NCBI RefSeq assembly: GCF_003011895.2
Contig: NZ_PXWF02000042.1
Span: forward strand, 20,001-83,289
Direction: 5' to 3'
DNA length: 63,289 nt
From: Massilia glaciei
GTDB lineage: Bacteria; Pseudomonadota; Gammaproteobacteria; Burkholderiales; Burkholderiaceae_D
The notes beneath the pieces are model-generated. The model made no database searches and was not told the origin of the DNA. It saw nothing but the letters and a program-made list of their open reading frames with translations. This document shows positions 17,957 to 25,870 of this stretch, piece by piece (the stretch's first letter is position 1; each line of letters starts with the position of its first letter). Made by a program: the position numbers and the translations under genes.

Positions 17957-19051
17957 ATGAGCGACCGCGCATTCCTGTCCACCCGCAAGGGCCTGTTCGA
18001 ACTGGAACGGAAGGGCGCCGGCTGGGAGCTCGGCGCCAGCCACTTCCTCGGCGAGCCGGTTTCGATCGCGCTGCCCGACGCGCGCGACGGCACGCTGTAC
18101 GCGGCGCTTAACCTCGGCCACTTCGGCGTCAAGCTGCACCGCAGGGACGCCGGCGGCGACAGCTGGACCGAGATCGCCGCGCCGGCCTACCCGCTCAAGC
18201 CCGAGGGCAGCGAGGACCCGGTCGAGTGGAAGAACAAACTGGTCTGGGCGCTTGAGGCGGGCGGGGCCGACGAGCCGGGCGTGCTGTGGGCCGGCACCCT
18301 GCCGGGCGGCTTGTTCAAATCTTGCGACCGCGGCGACTCGTGGGAGCTGGTGCGCGCGCTGTGGGACGTGCCGCAGCGCGGCCAGTGGTTCGGCGGCGGC
18401 TACGACACGCCCGGCATCCACAGCATCTGCGTCGATCCGCGCGACAGCAAACGCGTGGTCGTGGCGGTCTCGTGCGGTGGCGTGTGGCGCACCGTGGACG
18501 GCGGCGCCAGTTGGACCGTGAGCTCGACCGGCATGCGCGCCGACTACATGCCGCCCGAGCCCAACGAGAACGATGCGGTGCAGGATCCGCACCGCATCGC
18601 CCGTTGCGCCGCCAGCCCCGACATCCTCTGGTGCCAGCACCACAACGGCATGTGGCGCTCAGAAAACGACGGCGTCCAGTGGCAGGAAATCAAGGATGCG
18701 CCGGTGTCCAATTTCGGCTTCGCGGTCGCGCCCCATCCGCGCGACGGCAACACCGCCTGGTTCGCGCCGGCCGAGGCCGACCAGCGCCGCATCCCGGTCG
18801 GCGCGGCGATGGCGGTCACGCGCACGCGCACGCGCGACGGCGGCAGGAGTTTCGAGGTGTTTCGCACCGGCTTGCCGCAGACGCATTGCTACGACCTGGT
18901 CTACCGCCACGGCCTGGCCGTGGACGACGACGGCAACACCTTGCTGATGGCCTCGACCACGGGCGGGGTCTGGATGTCGGACGATGCGGGGGACAGCTGG
19001 CAGACGATTTCGGCGACCATGCCGCCGGTCTACGCGGTGCGGTTCGGCTAG
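17957..19051 (+). CDS. BNR/sialidase-like beta-propeller protein
   Basis: 364-aa protein made of BNR/Asp-box repeats of the glycosyl hydrolase or photosystem assembly-like propeller type: SCDRGDSWELV, TVDGGASWTVS, SENDGVQWQEI, TRDGGRSFEVF, SDDAGDSWQTI. There is no signal peptide (MSDRAFLSTRKGLFEL), so it is probably cytoplasmic. Sialidase catalytic residues are not evident. It is one base downstream of the MoaD/ThiS-like gene and surely co-transcribed with it. The repeats are recognisable; the biochemical role is unknown. Confidence 0.8.
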   Translation: MSDRAFLSTRKGLFELERKGAGWELGASHFLGEPVSIALPDARDGTLYAALNLGHFGVKLHRRDAGGDSWTEIAAPAYPLKPEGSEDPVEWKNKLVWALEAGGADEPGVLWAGTLPGGLFKSCDRGDSWELVRALWDVPQRGQWFGGGYDTPGIHSICVDPRDSKRVVVAVSCGGVWRTVDGGASWTVSSTGMRADYMPPEPNENDAVQDPHRIARCAASPDILWCQHHNGMWRSENDGVQWQEIKDAPVSNFGFAVAPHPRDGNTAWFAPAEADQRRIPVGAAMAVTRTRTRDGGRSFEVFRTGLPQTHCYDLVYRHGLAVDDDGNTLLMASTTGGVWMSDDAGDSWQTISATMPPVYAVRFG

Positions 19052-19092
19052 CTCCGGGGGCCCCGTCGTCCGGGTCGGGCACCCCGGGCCTC

Positions 19093-19371
19093 TCAGGCGA
19101 AGGTGTCGATGCGCCCGCCTAGGGCCGGGCTGGACGATTGCAGCCGGGCCACGCGGACGCGCTCCTCGGCCGCGTCGCGCGCGCGGCGGTCGCTTTCGAG
19201 TTGCGCCTCGCTGCGTTCGAGTCGCGCGCCGTCTTCGCGCGCCTGCGCCTGGCTGCGCTGCACTTGCCGCTCGGCCTGCAATTGCGCTTGCCGCTCCGCC
19301 TGCAATTGCGCTTGCCGCTCCGCCTGCGCGACCGCGGCTTGCTGGCCATTGATGGATTGAATGGTTGCCAC
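19093..19371 (-). CDS. small coiled-coil protein with internal AERQAQLQ repeats
   Basis: 92-aa Gln/Arg/Ala-rich protein predicted to be almost entirely alpha-helical coiled coil. The N-terminal third holds tandem copies of an 8-residue repeat (AERQAQLQ, AERQAQLQ, AERQVQRS), encoded by 24-bp DNA repeats at about 19275-19335, so length variation between strains is likely. The ends (MATIQSINGQQAA, GGRIDTFA) are not repetitive. No membrane segment or known family; function unknown. Confidence 0.55.
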   Translation of the reverse strand: MATIQSINGQQAAVAQAERQAQLQAERQAQLQAERQVQRSQAQAREDGARLERSEAQLESDRRARDAAEERVRVARLQSSSPALGGRIDTFA

Positions 19372-19680
19372 GTTCGGTCTCGGGTCGGTTTCCTGATGGG
19401 AGATGCGATAAGACTAGGTCAAAAACGGCGATATTTCCAGTAGAAATTTCAAATAAGTAACTATCTCTTAGGAAAAATGTCCATCACAGCGGTTGGACGC
19501 CGGGCGACTCCGCCCTGTCACAGGGCGAAATCTTGCTCGGCGGTTTGATTTTTTCGGCGCTCGGCGGTACCACCGGGTCGTTCGTGACGCTGTTCCTCTT
19601 CAAGCGCCAGGTTGACAGGTTCGCGTGACGCGGTTGCTATAATCACAGCTTATGACACGATTGTCCCATCAAGCCCTTTC
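19372..19680. other. 309-bp intergenic region upstream of the lacI-type gene
   Basis: It contains a perfect hairpin GCCCTG-TCA-CAGGGC (19512-19526) and a short open frame ending at 19628 that would encode a hydrophobic peptide (LLGGLIFSALGGTTGSF...) from a TTG at 19533. No ribosome-binding site is seen, so I treat it as a possible gene remnant. The lacI promoter lies at the right end. Confidence 0.45.
19612..19643 (+). promoter_or_regulatory. candidate promoter of the LacI-family gene
   Basis: A perfect extended -10 (TGCTATAAT; hexamer 19638-19643) lies 37 bp before the ATG. A TTGACA (19612-19617) sits 20 bp upstream, longer than optimal, so the extended -10 probably carries most of the activity. 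Confidence 0.6.
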
Positions 19681-20691
19681 ATGAACCTCAAGAGCCTCGC
19701 CCTCACGCTGGGCATGTCCAAGACCACGGTCAGCCGCGCGCTCAACGGCTACCCCGAGGTCAGCCTGAGCACGCGCGAGCGGGTGCTGGCCGCGGCCAAG
19801 GAGGCCGGCTATGAGGCCAACCCGATGGCGCGCAGTCTCGCGGTCGGGCGCACCAATGTGTTCGGCATCATCTACCCGCTGCTGCCGAGCGACCTGGGCG
19901 ACCCGATGTTCCTGTCGGTGGTCGGTGGCATGGCCTCGGCGCTCGAGAAGAGCAAGATGAACCTGATCATCGCCCCCGTCTCGCCCCAGAACGAGCTGCC
20001 CTCGTACCAGCAGATGGTGCGCGGGCGGCGCGTGGACGGCTTGGTGGTCAGCCGCACGCTGGTGCACGACGAGCGCATCGCCTATCTGATCAAGCAGGGG
20101 TTTCCGTTCGTCGCGCACGGGCGCACCGAGCTGGCGCAGCCCTACGCCTGGTTCGACTACGACAACGAGGCCGGAATCGGACTGGCCACCGACCGCCTGC
20201 TCGGGCTCGGGCACCGCCGCGTCGCGCTGATCAGCGCGCCGCTCGAACTGAACTTCGCGCTGCAGCGCAAAAACGGCTTCGTCGCGCGCATGCGGGCGGC
20301 CGGACTCGAGCCCGACCCGCGCCACCTAGTCGACAACACGCTCGACCGGCGCAGCGGCTACCAGGCGATGCAGCTGCTGCTGGCCTGTTCGCCGCGGCCG
20401 AGCGCCGTCATCGTCGACAACCATCTGTCCGGGGTCGGCGCGGTGCGCGCCCTGCTCGACGCCGGCCTGTCGATCGGCCGCGACATCTCGATCATCGTCT
20501 GGGGCAGCGTCGAGGACACCCTGAACGGCTCGAACGTGACCACCATCGACCAGCCCGGCGCCAGCGCGGCCGGCGCCAAGATGGTCGAGATGCTGCGCGA
20601 GCTCGTCGGCGGCGCCCAGCCGTCGGCCTTGCAGGTGTTATGGCAGCCGGTGCTTCTGCCCGGCTCAAGCGTCGGCCCCGGCCCCGGCTGA
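19681..20691 (+). CDS. LacI family transcriptional regulator
   Basis: 336-aa regulator. The N-terminal LacI helix-turn-helix and hinge are clear (LKSLALTLGMSKTTVSRALNGYPEVSLSTRERV...ANPMARSL), followed by a periplasmic-binding-protein-like effector domain (TNVFGIIYPLL..., GRRVDGLVVSRT, NHLSGVGAVRALLDAGLSIGRDISIIVWG). It probably responds to a sugar or related metabolite. No sugar uptake or catabolic genes adjoin it, so its targets are not evident. The start matches the family N-terminus; upstream in-frame codons overlap the promoter. The last 27 bp overlap the convergent PAP2 gene. Confidence 0.9.
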   Translation: MNLKSLALTLGMSKTTVSRALNGYPEVSLSTRERVLAAAKEAGYEANPMARSLAVGRTNVFGIIYPLLPSDLGDPMFLSVVGGMASALEKSKMNLIIAPVSPQNELPSYQQMVRGRRVDGLVVSRTLVHDERIAYLIKQGFPFVAHGRTELAQPYAWFDYDNEAGIGLATDRLLGLGHRRVALISAPLELNFALQRKNGFVARMRAAGLEPDPRHLVDNTLDRRSGYQAMQLLLACSPRPSAVIVDNHLSGVGAVRALLDAGLSIGRDISIIVWGSVEDTLNGSNVTTIDQPGASAAGAKMVEMLRELVGGAQPSALQVLWQPVLLPGSSVGPGPG

Positions 20692-21594
20692 CGGCGCCGG
20701 CGGCGCCGGCAGCGCCAGGCGCACCAGCAGCACCGACAGCGCGGCCACCGCGGCGCCGGCCAGCATGTCGGCCAGGTAGTGCCCGCCCATGCTCGGCGTC
20801 GACAGCAGCATCAGCGCATTGAGCGCCAACATCCACGGGAACAGGCGGCGCTGCCCGCGGAACGCGTGGATGAACACCAGCGCCTGCGCCGTGTGGTACG
20901 ACGGCAGCGTGACGATGCCCTCCATGCTCGTGAAGTAGCCGGCGCTGCCGTCGCGCAGCGCCAGCAGGTGTGGCAGGTGGATCGCCTCGTCGAGGTTCTG
21001 CTGGAAGTGGTGGAAGGTGCCCAGCGCGGGGAACAGCGCCGCCACCGCCACCGTGAACATCATCGCCAGCAGCGATATCCACCACAGCTCCCGGTTGCAC
21101 CGGTTCTGCCCGGTGCAGGCGAAGTAGATGACGGATGCGATGATCTGCGGGCCGCCGCTGAGGTAGGCGGCCAGCAGTATCCAGTACAGCGCCTGGTTCG
21201 AGCGTGTGAAGGCGTTCCACGGCTTCCATGCGAAGCCGAGCAGCGCGTCGATCCGCTCCAACTGCTGGTCGTACAGCGGGCCGCCGTGCCACGCCGCCAG
21301 GTAGCTCAGGATGCAGGCGACGACCATCAGGTTCACCCACAGTGCGCAGTAGTAGGCGCAGCCGGCCAGCGCCGGGCTGCGCCGCGTGACGTCGTAGTAC
21401 AGGCCGATCACGATCAGCGCCGCCGATCCTGCCAGCAGGGGGCCCAAGGGGCCGAAACCGAGGCCGATGCGGCTCGCCCAGATGGTCGCCAGCAGCGCCA
21501 GCGCGGCCAGCACGCCGAATGCGACCAGCGGCGTCTGGTCGAAGCGCAGCGGGCCGGACAGGCGGAACGAAAAAGAATGTGTGATCGACGACAT
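20665..21594 (-). CDS. PAP2 superfamily membrane phosphatase
   Basis: 309-aa polytopic membrane protein (about six to seven segments, e.g. PLVAFGVLAALALLATIWAS, LMVVACILSYLAAW, LWWISLLAMMFTVAVAALFPALG). The PAP2 active-site elements lie near the end: a VTLPSYHT motif (Ser-Tyr-His) and the later STPSMGGHYLADMLAGA with the nucleophile-type His and its Asp. It resembles the inositol phosphorylceramide/PAP2-like branch and probably dephosphorylates or transfers lipid head groups. The start MSSITHSFSF is chosen over an upstream ATG that adds a basic tail. It is divergent from the phospholipid methyltransferase, hinting at shared lipid metabolism. Confidence 0.82.
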   Translation of the reverse strand: MSSITHSFSFRLSGPLRFDQTPLVAFGVLAALALLATIWASRIGLGFGPLGPLLAGSAALIVIGLYYDVTRRSPALAGCAYYCALWVNLMVVACILSYLAAWHGGPLYDQQLERIDALLGFAWKPWNAFTRSNQALYWILLAAYLSGGPQIIASVIYFACTGQNRCNRELWWISLLAMMFTVAVAALFPALGTFHHFQQNLDEAIHLPHLLALRDGSAGYFTSMEGIVTLPSYHTAQALVFIHAFRGQRRLFPWMLALNALMLLSTPSMGGHYLADMLAGAAVAALSVLLVRLALPAPPAPSAGAGADA

Positions 21595-21734
21595 GCGGCA
21601 CCTCGGACGTGGGAATATTGATCGGCTTGCTTGCCAAGGATAGAATATTGTCGATAGGACTTTATTGACTAAAAGCAATCACGGTCGGCTTTAGCCATGC
21701 TGAAATGAATTTTCACTTCTCCGAAGAGGTCCGC

Positions 21735-22349
21735 ATGTTTCGTTACTTGATCAGCCGGATGGGGCGCGCCGGGGGCCGCGGCGCGACTGGCGCGGCGGCG
21801 CGCGTGCCGGCCTGGTTGTTCCTGCGCGAATTTTTGCGCAATCCCGGCGCCATGGGCGCGCTGTGTCCGAGTTCGGAGCGGCTCGCCGCGCGCATCGCCC
21901 ACCAGGTCGACCTGAGCCAGGAGGGGTGGATCGTGGAGCTGGGGGCGGGCACCGGCGCGGTGACCGAGGCGCTGCTGCGGCACGGGGTGCGCCCGGAGCG
22001 GTTGATCGTGATCGAGCGCTCGCGTTATCTGGTGCGGCATTTGCGCAGCCGGTTTCCGCAGGTGCGCGTGATTTTGGGCGACGCCTGCGACGGCAGCGCG
22101 CTGATCGAAGATTGCGTGCCGCTGGCGGCCGTGGTGTCCGGGCTGCCTTTGCGTTCGCTTTCGGCCGAGCAGGTCGCGCGCGTGACGCGCGCCTGGTGCG
22201 CGGGGATCGGGCCGGAGGTGAAGGTGATCCAGTTCACCTACGCGCCGCGCGGCGCCTCTGCCTGGAGCGACGCCGGGCTGACCTGGCGCACCGATGAAAC
22301 CGTGTGGGGCAACCTGCCGCCGGCCCGGGTCGAGGTGTTCACGCGGTAA
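21735..22349 (+). CDS. phospholipid N-methyltransferase-like SAM methyltransferase
   Basis: 204-aa class I methyltransferase with the SAM motif VELGAGTGAVTEALL, motif II-like LIVIERSRYLVRHLRSRFP, and VRVILGDACD. The preceding FLREFLRNPGAMGALCPSS is typical of PmtA-like/rRNA-dimethylase-like lipid methyltransferases, so it probably methylates phosphatidylethanolamine or a related head group. The start used has AGAGGT 7 nt upstream; an ATG 10 codons earlier lacks a ribosome-binding site. Confidence 0.8.
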   Translation: MFRYLISRMGRAGGRGATGAAARVPAWLFLREFLRNPGAMGALCPSSERLAARIAHQVDLSQEGWIVELGAGTGAVTEALLRHGVRPERLIVIERSRYLVRHLRSRFPQVRVILGDACDGSALIEDCVPLAAVVSGLPLRSLSAEQVARVTRAWCAGIGPEVKVIQFTYAPRGASAWSDAGLTWRTDETVWGNLPPARVEVFTR

Positions 22350-22379
22350 AGCCGCTCGGCGGTTAATGAATTGCTGAGC

Positions 22380-22420
22380 AAAAAAAACCACGTCGCCCCG
22401 CCTTCGCGCGGACGACGTGG
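22380..22420 (-). terminator. rho-independent terminator of icmF
   Basis: On the minus strand, CCACGTCG (22413-22420) pairs with CGACGTGG (22388-22395), extended by GC pairs inside, and is followed by eight T (22380-22387). It lies 43 bp after the icmF stop. On the plus strand the same hairpin could help end the methyltransferase transcript. Confidence 0.8.
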
Positions 22421-22462
22421 GTTTGATGTGGCGTGAAGCCTACTTCACGATTTCCGCAGGGC

Positions 22463-25400
22463 CTACATGTTGCGCCGGTACTGGCCGCCGACCTCGAACA
22501 GCGCGGTCGTGATCTGGCCGAGCGAGCACACGCGCACCGCCTCCATCAGCTTCTCGAACACGTTCTCGTTGTCGATCGCGGCCTGCTGCAGGTCCGCCAG
22601 CACCCGCGCGCTGCTGCCCGCGTGGCGCCGGTGGAACTCGTCGAGGCGGGTCAGCTGCGACTGCTTCTCGTCGTCGGTCGAACGCGCCAGCTCGATCTTT
22701 TGCGGCGTGTCGTTGGCCTTCGGGTTGCGGAAGGTGTTGACCCCGATGATCGGCAGCGTGCCGTCGTGCTTCTGGTGCTCGTAGAGCATCGACTCCTCCT
22801 GGATCTTGCCGCGCTGGTAGCCGGTCTCCATCGCCCCCAGCACGCCGCCGCGCTCGGCGATGCGCTCGAACTCGCGCAGCACCGCCTCCTCGACCATGTC
22901 GGTCAGCTCGTCGATGATGAACGAGCCCTGGTTCGGGTTCTCGTTCTTGGCCAGGCCCCACTCGCGGTTGATGATCAGCTGGATCGCCAGCGCCCGGCGC
23001 ACCGACTCGTCGGTCGGCGTGGTGATCGCCTCGTCGTAGGCGTTGGTGTGCAGGCTGTTGCAGTTGTCGTAGATCGCGATCAGCGCCTGCAGCGTGGTGC
23101 GGATGTCGTTGAAGTCGATCTCCTGCGCGTGCAGCGAGCGGCCCGAGGTCTGGATGTGGTACTTGAGCTTCTGGCTGCGGTCGTTGGCGCCGTACTTGTC
23201 GCGCATCGCGATCGCCCACAGGCGGCGCGCCACGCGCCCCAAAACCGTGTACTCGGGGTCCATGCCGTTGCTAAAGAAGAAAGACAGGTTGGGCGCGAAA
23301 TCGTCGATGTGCATGCCGCGCGCGAGGTAGGCCTCAACAAAGGTGAAGCCGTTCGAGAGCGTGAAGGCGAGCTGCGAGATCGGATTCGCGCCGGCTTCGG
23401 CGATGTGGTAGCCCGAGATCGAGACGGAGTAGAAGTTGCGCACCTGGTGGTGCACGAAGTACTCCTGGATGTCGCCCATGACCTTGAGCGAGAACTCGGT
23501 CGAGAAGATGCAGGTGTTCTGGCCCTGGTCCTCCTTCAAAATGTCGGCCTGCACCGTGCCGCGCACGTTGGCCAGCACCCAGGCGCGGATCTTGGCCGCT
23601 TCATCAACGGTCGGCTGGCGGGCGTTCTCGAGCACGAAATTGTCGATCTGCTGGTCGATGGCGGTGTTCATGAACATCGCCAGGATGGTCGGCGCCGGGC
23701 CGTTGATCGTCATCGACACCGAGGTGCTCGGGCTGCACAGGTTGAAGCCGTCGTACAGCACCTTCATGTCGTCGAGGGTCGCGATCGACACGCCCGAGTT
23801 GCCGACCTTGCCGTAGATGTCGGGGCGCAGCGCCGGGTCGGCGCCGTACAGCGTGACCGAGTCGAACGCGGTCGAGAGGCGCTTGGCGTCCATCCCGGTC
23901 GAGACCAGCTTGAAGCGGCGGTTGGTGCGGAATGCGTCGCCCTCGCCGGCGAACATGCGGGTCGGGTCCTCGCCCTCGCGCTTGAACGCGAACACGCCGG
24001 CCGTGAACGGGAAGCTGCCCGGCACGTTCTCGAGCATCAAAAAGCGCAGCACTTCGCCGTGGTCCTCGAAGCGCGGCAGCGCCACCTTGCGGATCCTGGT
24101 GCCCGACAGGGTGTGCGCGACCAGGCGGGTGCGCAGTTCCTTGTCGCGGATCTTGACCACGTAGTCGTCGCCGGCGTACGCGGCCAGCAGGTCGGGCCAC
24201 ATCGCGAGCAGCTTCTTGGCGTTGGCCTCGAGCGCGTTGTCGCGCTCGAGGATCAGGTCGTCGAAGTCGGCGCCCTTGCCGGCCGCGGCCAGCATGCGCT
24301 TCGACTCGCTCAGTTGCTGGCGCTCGCGCGCCAGCTTGACCTGGCGCGCGGTGTTCTTGTGGTAGCCGCGCACGGCGTCGGCGATCTCGGCGAGGTAGCG
24401 CGCGCGGCTTGGCGGCACGATCACGTTCTTGCCGCTCGAGTGCCGGATGTCGGCCGCCGGCAGCTTGCCCGGCTTGGCTTGCAGGCCGAACCCGGCCAGC
24501 TTGGGCAGCAGGCCCTGGTACAGGGCGGTGACGCCGTCGTCGTTGAAGCGCGACGCCTGGGTGCCGTAGACCGGCATCTCGTCGGGCCGGCGGCTCCACA
24601 TTTCGCGGTTGCGCTGGTACTGCTTGGCGACGTCGCGCAGCGCGTCCTGCGAGCCCTTGCGGTCGAACTTGTTGATCGCGATGAAGTCGGCGAAATCGAG
24701 CATGTCGATTTTTTCGAGCTGCGAGGCGGCGCCGAATTCGGGCGTCATCACGTACATCGACAGGTCCACGTGCGGCACGATGGCGGCGTCGCCCTGGCCG
24801 ATGCCGGACGTTTCGATGATGATCAGGTCGAAGCCGGCCACCTTGCAGGCGGCGATCACCTCGGGCAGCGCGGCCGAGATTTCGGAGCCCGCTTCGCGCG
24901 TCGCGAGCGAGCGCATGAAGACGCGCGCCTGGCCGGCCCACGGGTTGATCGCGTTCATGCGGATGCGGTCGCCCAGCAGCGCGCCGCCGGACTTGCGGCG
25001 CGACGGGTCGATCGAGATGATCGCGATGTTGAGGGCGTCGCCCTGGTCGAGCCGGATGCGGCGGATCAGTTCATCGGTCAGGGAGGATTTGCCCGCGCCG
25101 CCGGTGCCGGTGATGCCCAGCGTCGGCACCTTGGCGGTTTTGGCGGCGGCGACCAGCTCGGCGCGCAGCTCGGGCGCGGCCTTGTCGTTCTCGAGCGCCG
25201 TGATCAGCTGGGCCAGCGGGCGGTGGCGCGACGCGACGTCGCCCGTTTGCAGGGGCTCGAGCGAGGTCGGCGAGTAGGCGGACAGATCGATGTCGCAGGC
25301 CTGCACCATCGATTCGATCATGCCGACCAGGCCCATGCGCTGGCCATCCTCGGGGCTGAAGATGCGGGTCACGCCGTAGGCGTGCAGGTCGGCGATCTCG

Positions 25401-25747
25401 TCGGGGACGATCACGCCGCCGCCGCCGCCGAACACCTTGATGTGGGCGCCGCCGCGCTCGCGCAACAGGTCGATCATGTACTTGAAGTATTCGACGTGGC
25501 CGCCCTGGTAGCTCGAGATCGCGATGCCCTGCACGTCCTCGGCCAGCGCCGCCGTGACAACGTCGTCGACCGAGCGGTTGTGGCCGAGGTGGACCACCTC
25601 GACGCCGTTCGACTGCAAAATGCGGCGCATGATGTTGATCGAGGCGTCGTGGCCGTCGAACAGCGAGGCGGCGGTGACGAAGCGCACCTTGTTGGCCAGC
25701 TTCGGCTGGTCGGGGGTGAGCTTGGTGGCGGTCGTGATGTCGTTCAT
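22463..25747 (-). CDS. icmF: fused isobutyryl-CoA mutase IcmF
   Basis: 1094-aa adenosylcobalamin enzyme interconverting isobutyryl-CoA and n-butyryl-CoA (some members act on pivalyl- or isovaleryl-CoA). Domains in order: a B12-binding domain (1-~150) with DGHDASIN (His33 as probable cobalt ligand) and the glycine run [11 protein letters not shown]; a MeaB-like G3E GTPase chaperone with P-loop [12 protein letters not shown] (~211-222) and NKFDRKG; and a methylmalonyl-CoA-mutase-type barrel ([40 protein letters not shown]). The single-chain fusion order is diagnostic of IcmF. It lies downstream of an indolepyruvate ferredoxin oxidoreductase gene on the same strand, consistent with branched-chain amino or keto acid degradation. 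Confidence 0.95.
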   Translation of the reverse strand: MNDITTATKLTPDQPKLANKVRFVTAASLFDGHDASINIMRRILQSNGVEVVHLGHNRSVDDVVTAALAEDVQGIAISSYQGGHVEYFKYMIDLLRERGGAHIKVFGGGGGVIVPDEIADLHAYGVTRIFSPEDGQRMGLVGMIESMVQACDIDLSAYSPTSLEPLQTGDVASRHRPLAQLITALENDKAAPELRAELVAAAKTAKVPTLGITGTGGAGKSSLTDELIRRIRLDQGDALNIAIISIDPSRRKSGGALLGDRIRMNAINPWAGQARVFMRSLATREAGSEISAALPEVIAACKVAGFDLIIIETSGIGQGDAAIVPHVDLSMYVMTPEFGAASQLEKIDMLDFADFIAINKFDRKGSQDALRDVAKQYQRNREMWSRRPDEMPVYGTQASRFNDDGVTALYQGLLPKLAGFGLQAKPGKLPAADIRHSSGKNVIVPPSRARYLAEIADAVRGYHKNTARQVKLARERQQLSESKRMLAAAGKGADFDDLILERDNALEANAKKLLAMWPDLLAAYAGDDYVVKIRDKELRTRLVAHTLSGTRIRKVALPRFEDHGEVLRFLMLENVPGSFPFTAGVFAFKREGEDPTRMFAGEGDAFRTNRRFKLVSTGMDAKRLSTAFDSVTLYGADPALRPDIYGKVGNSGVSIATLDDMKVLYDGFNLCSPSTSVSMTINGPAPTILAMFMNTAIDQQIDNFVLENARQPTVDEAAKIRAWVLANVRGTVQADILKEDQGQNTCIFSTEFSLKVMGDIQEYFVHHQVRNFYSVSISGYHIAEAGANPISQLAFTLSNGFTFVEAYLARGMHIDDFAPNLSFFFSNGMDPEYTVLGRVARRLWAIAMRDKYGANDRSQKLKYHIQTSGRSLHAQEIDFNDIRTTLQALIAIYDNCNSLHTNAYDEAITTPTDESVRRALAIQLIINREWGLAKNENPNQGSFIIDELTDMVEEAVLREFERIAERGGVLGAMETGYQRGKIQEESMLYEHQKHDGTLPIIGVNTFRNPKANDTPQKIELARSTDDEKQSQLTRLDEFHRRHAGSSARVLADLQQAAIDNENVFEKLMEAVRVCSLGQITTALFEVGGQYRRNM

Positions 25748-25792
25748 GTTGATCCTTGTGTCAGGCGCGGCTGAAGTGTTCTGTACGGTATA

Positions 25793-25812
25793 TGACGTTT
25801 ACGTAAACGTCA
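25793..25812. promoter_or_regulatory. perfect 20-bp palindrome upstream of icmF
   Basis: TGACGTTTACGTAAACGTCA is fully self-complementary and lies 46 bp before the icmF start, with TTGACG-like and TATACC-like hexamers around it on the minus strand. From memory it resembles operators of LiuR-type MerR regulators that control branched-chain acid catabolism. No such regulator is encoded in this window. Confidence 0.65.
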
Positions 25813-25870
25813 AGTTCGCGCCGCAGCGGCGGAAGCCCGGCCGCCACGGCTTACTTGCTTGCGCACTTGC

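Noticed and set aside
19533-19628. Short hydrophobic frame (TTG start)
   Set aside because: It would encode about 31 residues, has no ribosome-binding site and no in-frame ATG, and runs into the lacI promoter. A remnant is likelier than a gene.
22433-25774. Very long open frame on the plus strand (over 1,100 codons)
   Set aside because: It is the antisense shadow of icmF in high-GC DNA: biased composition (Val/His/Arg/Leu-rich, no motifs), while the minus strand gives a full canonical IcmF.
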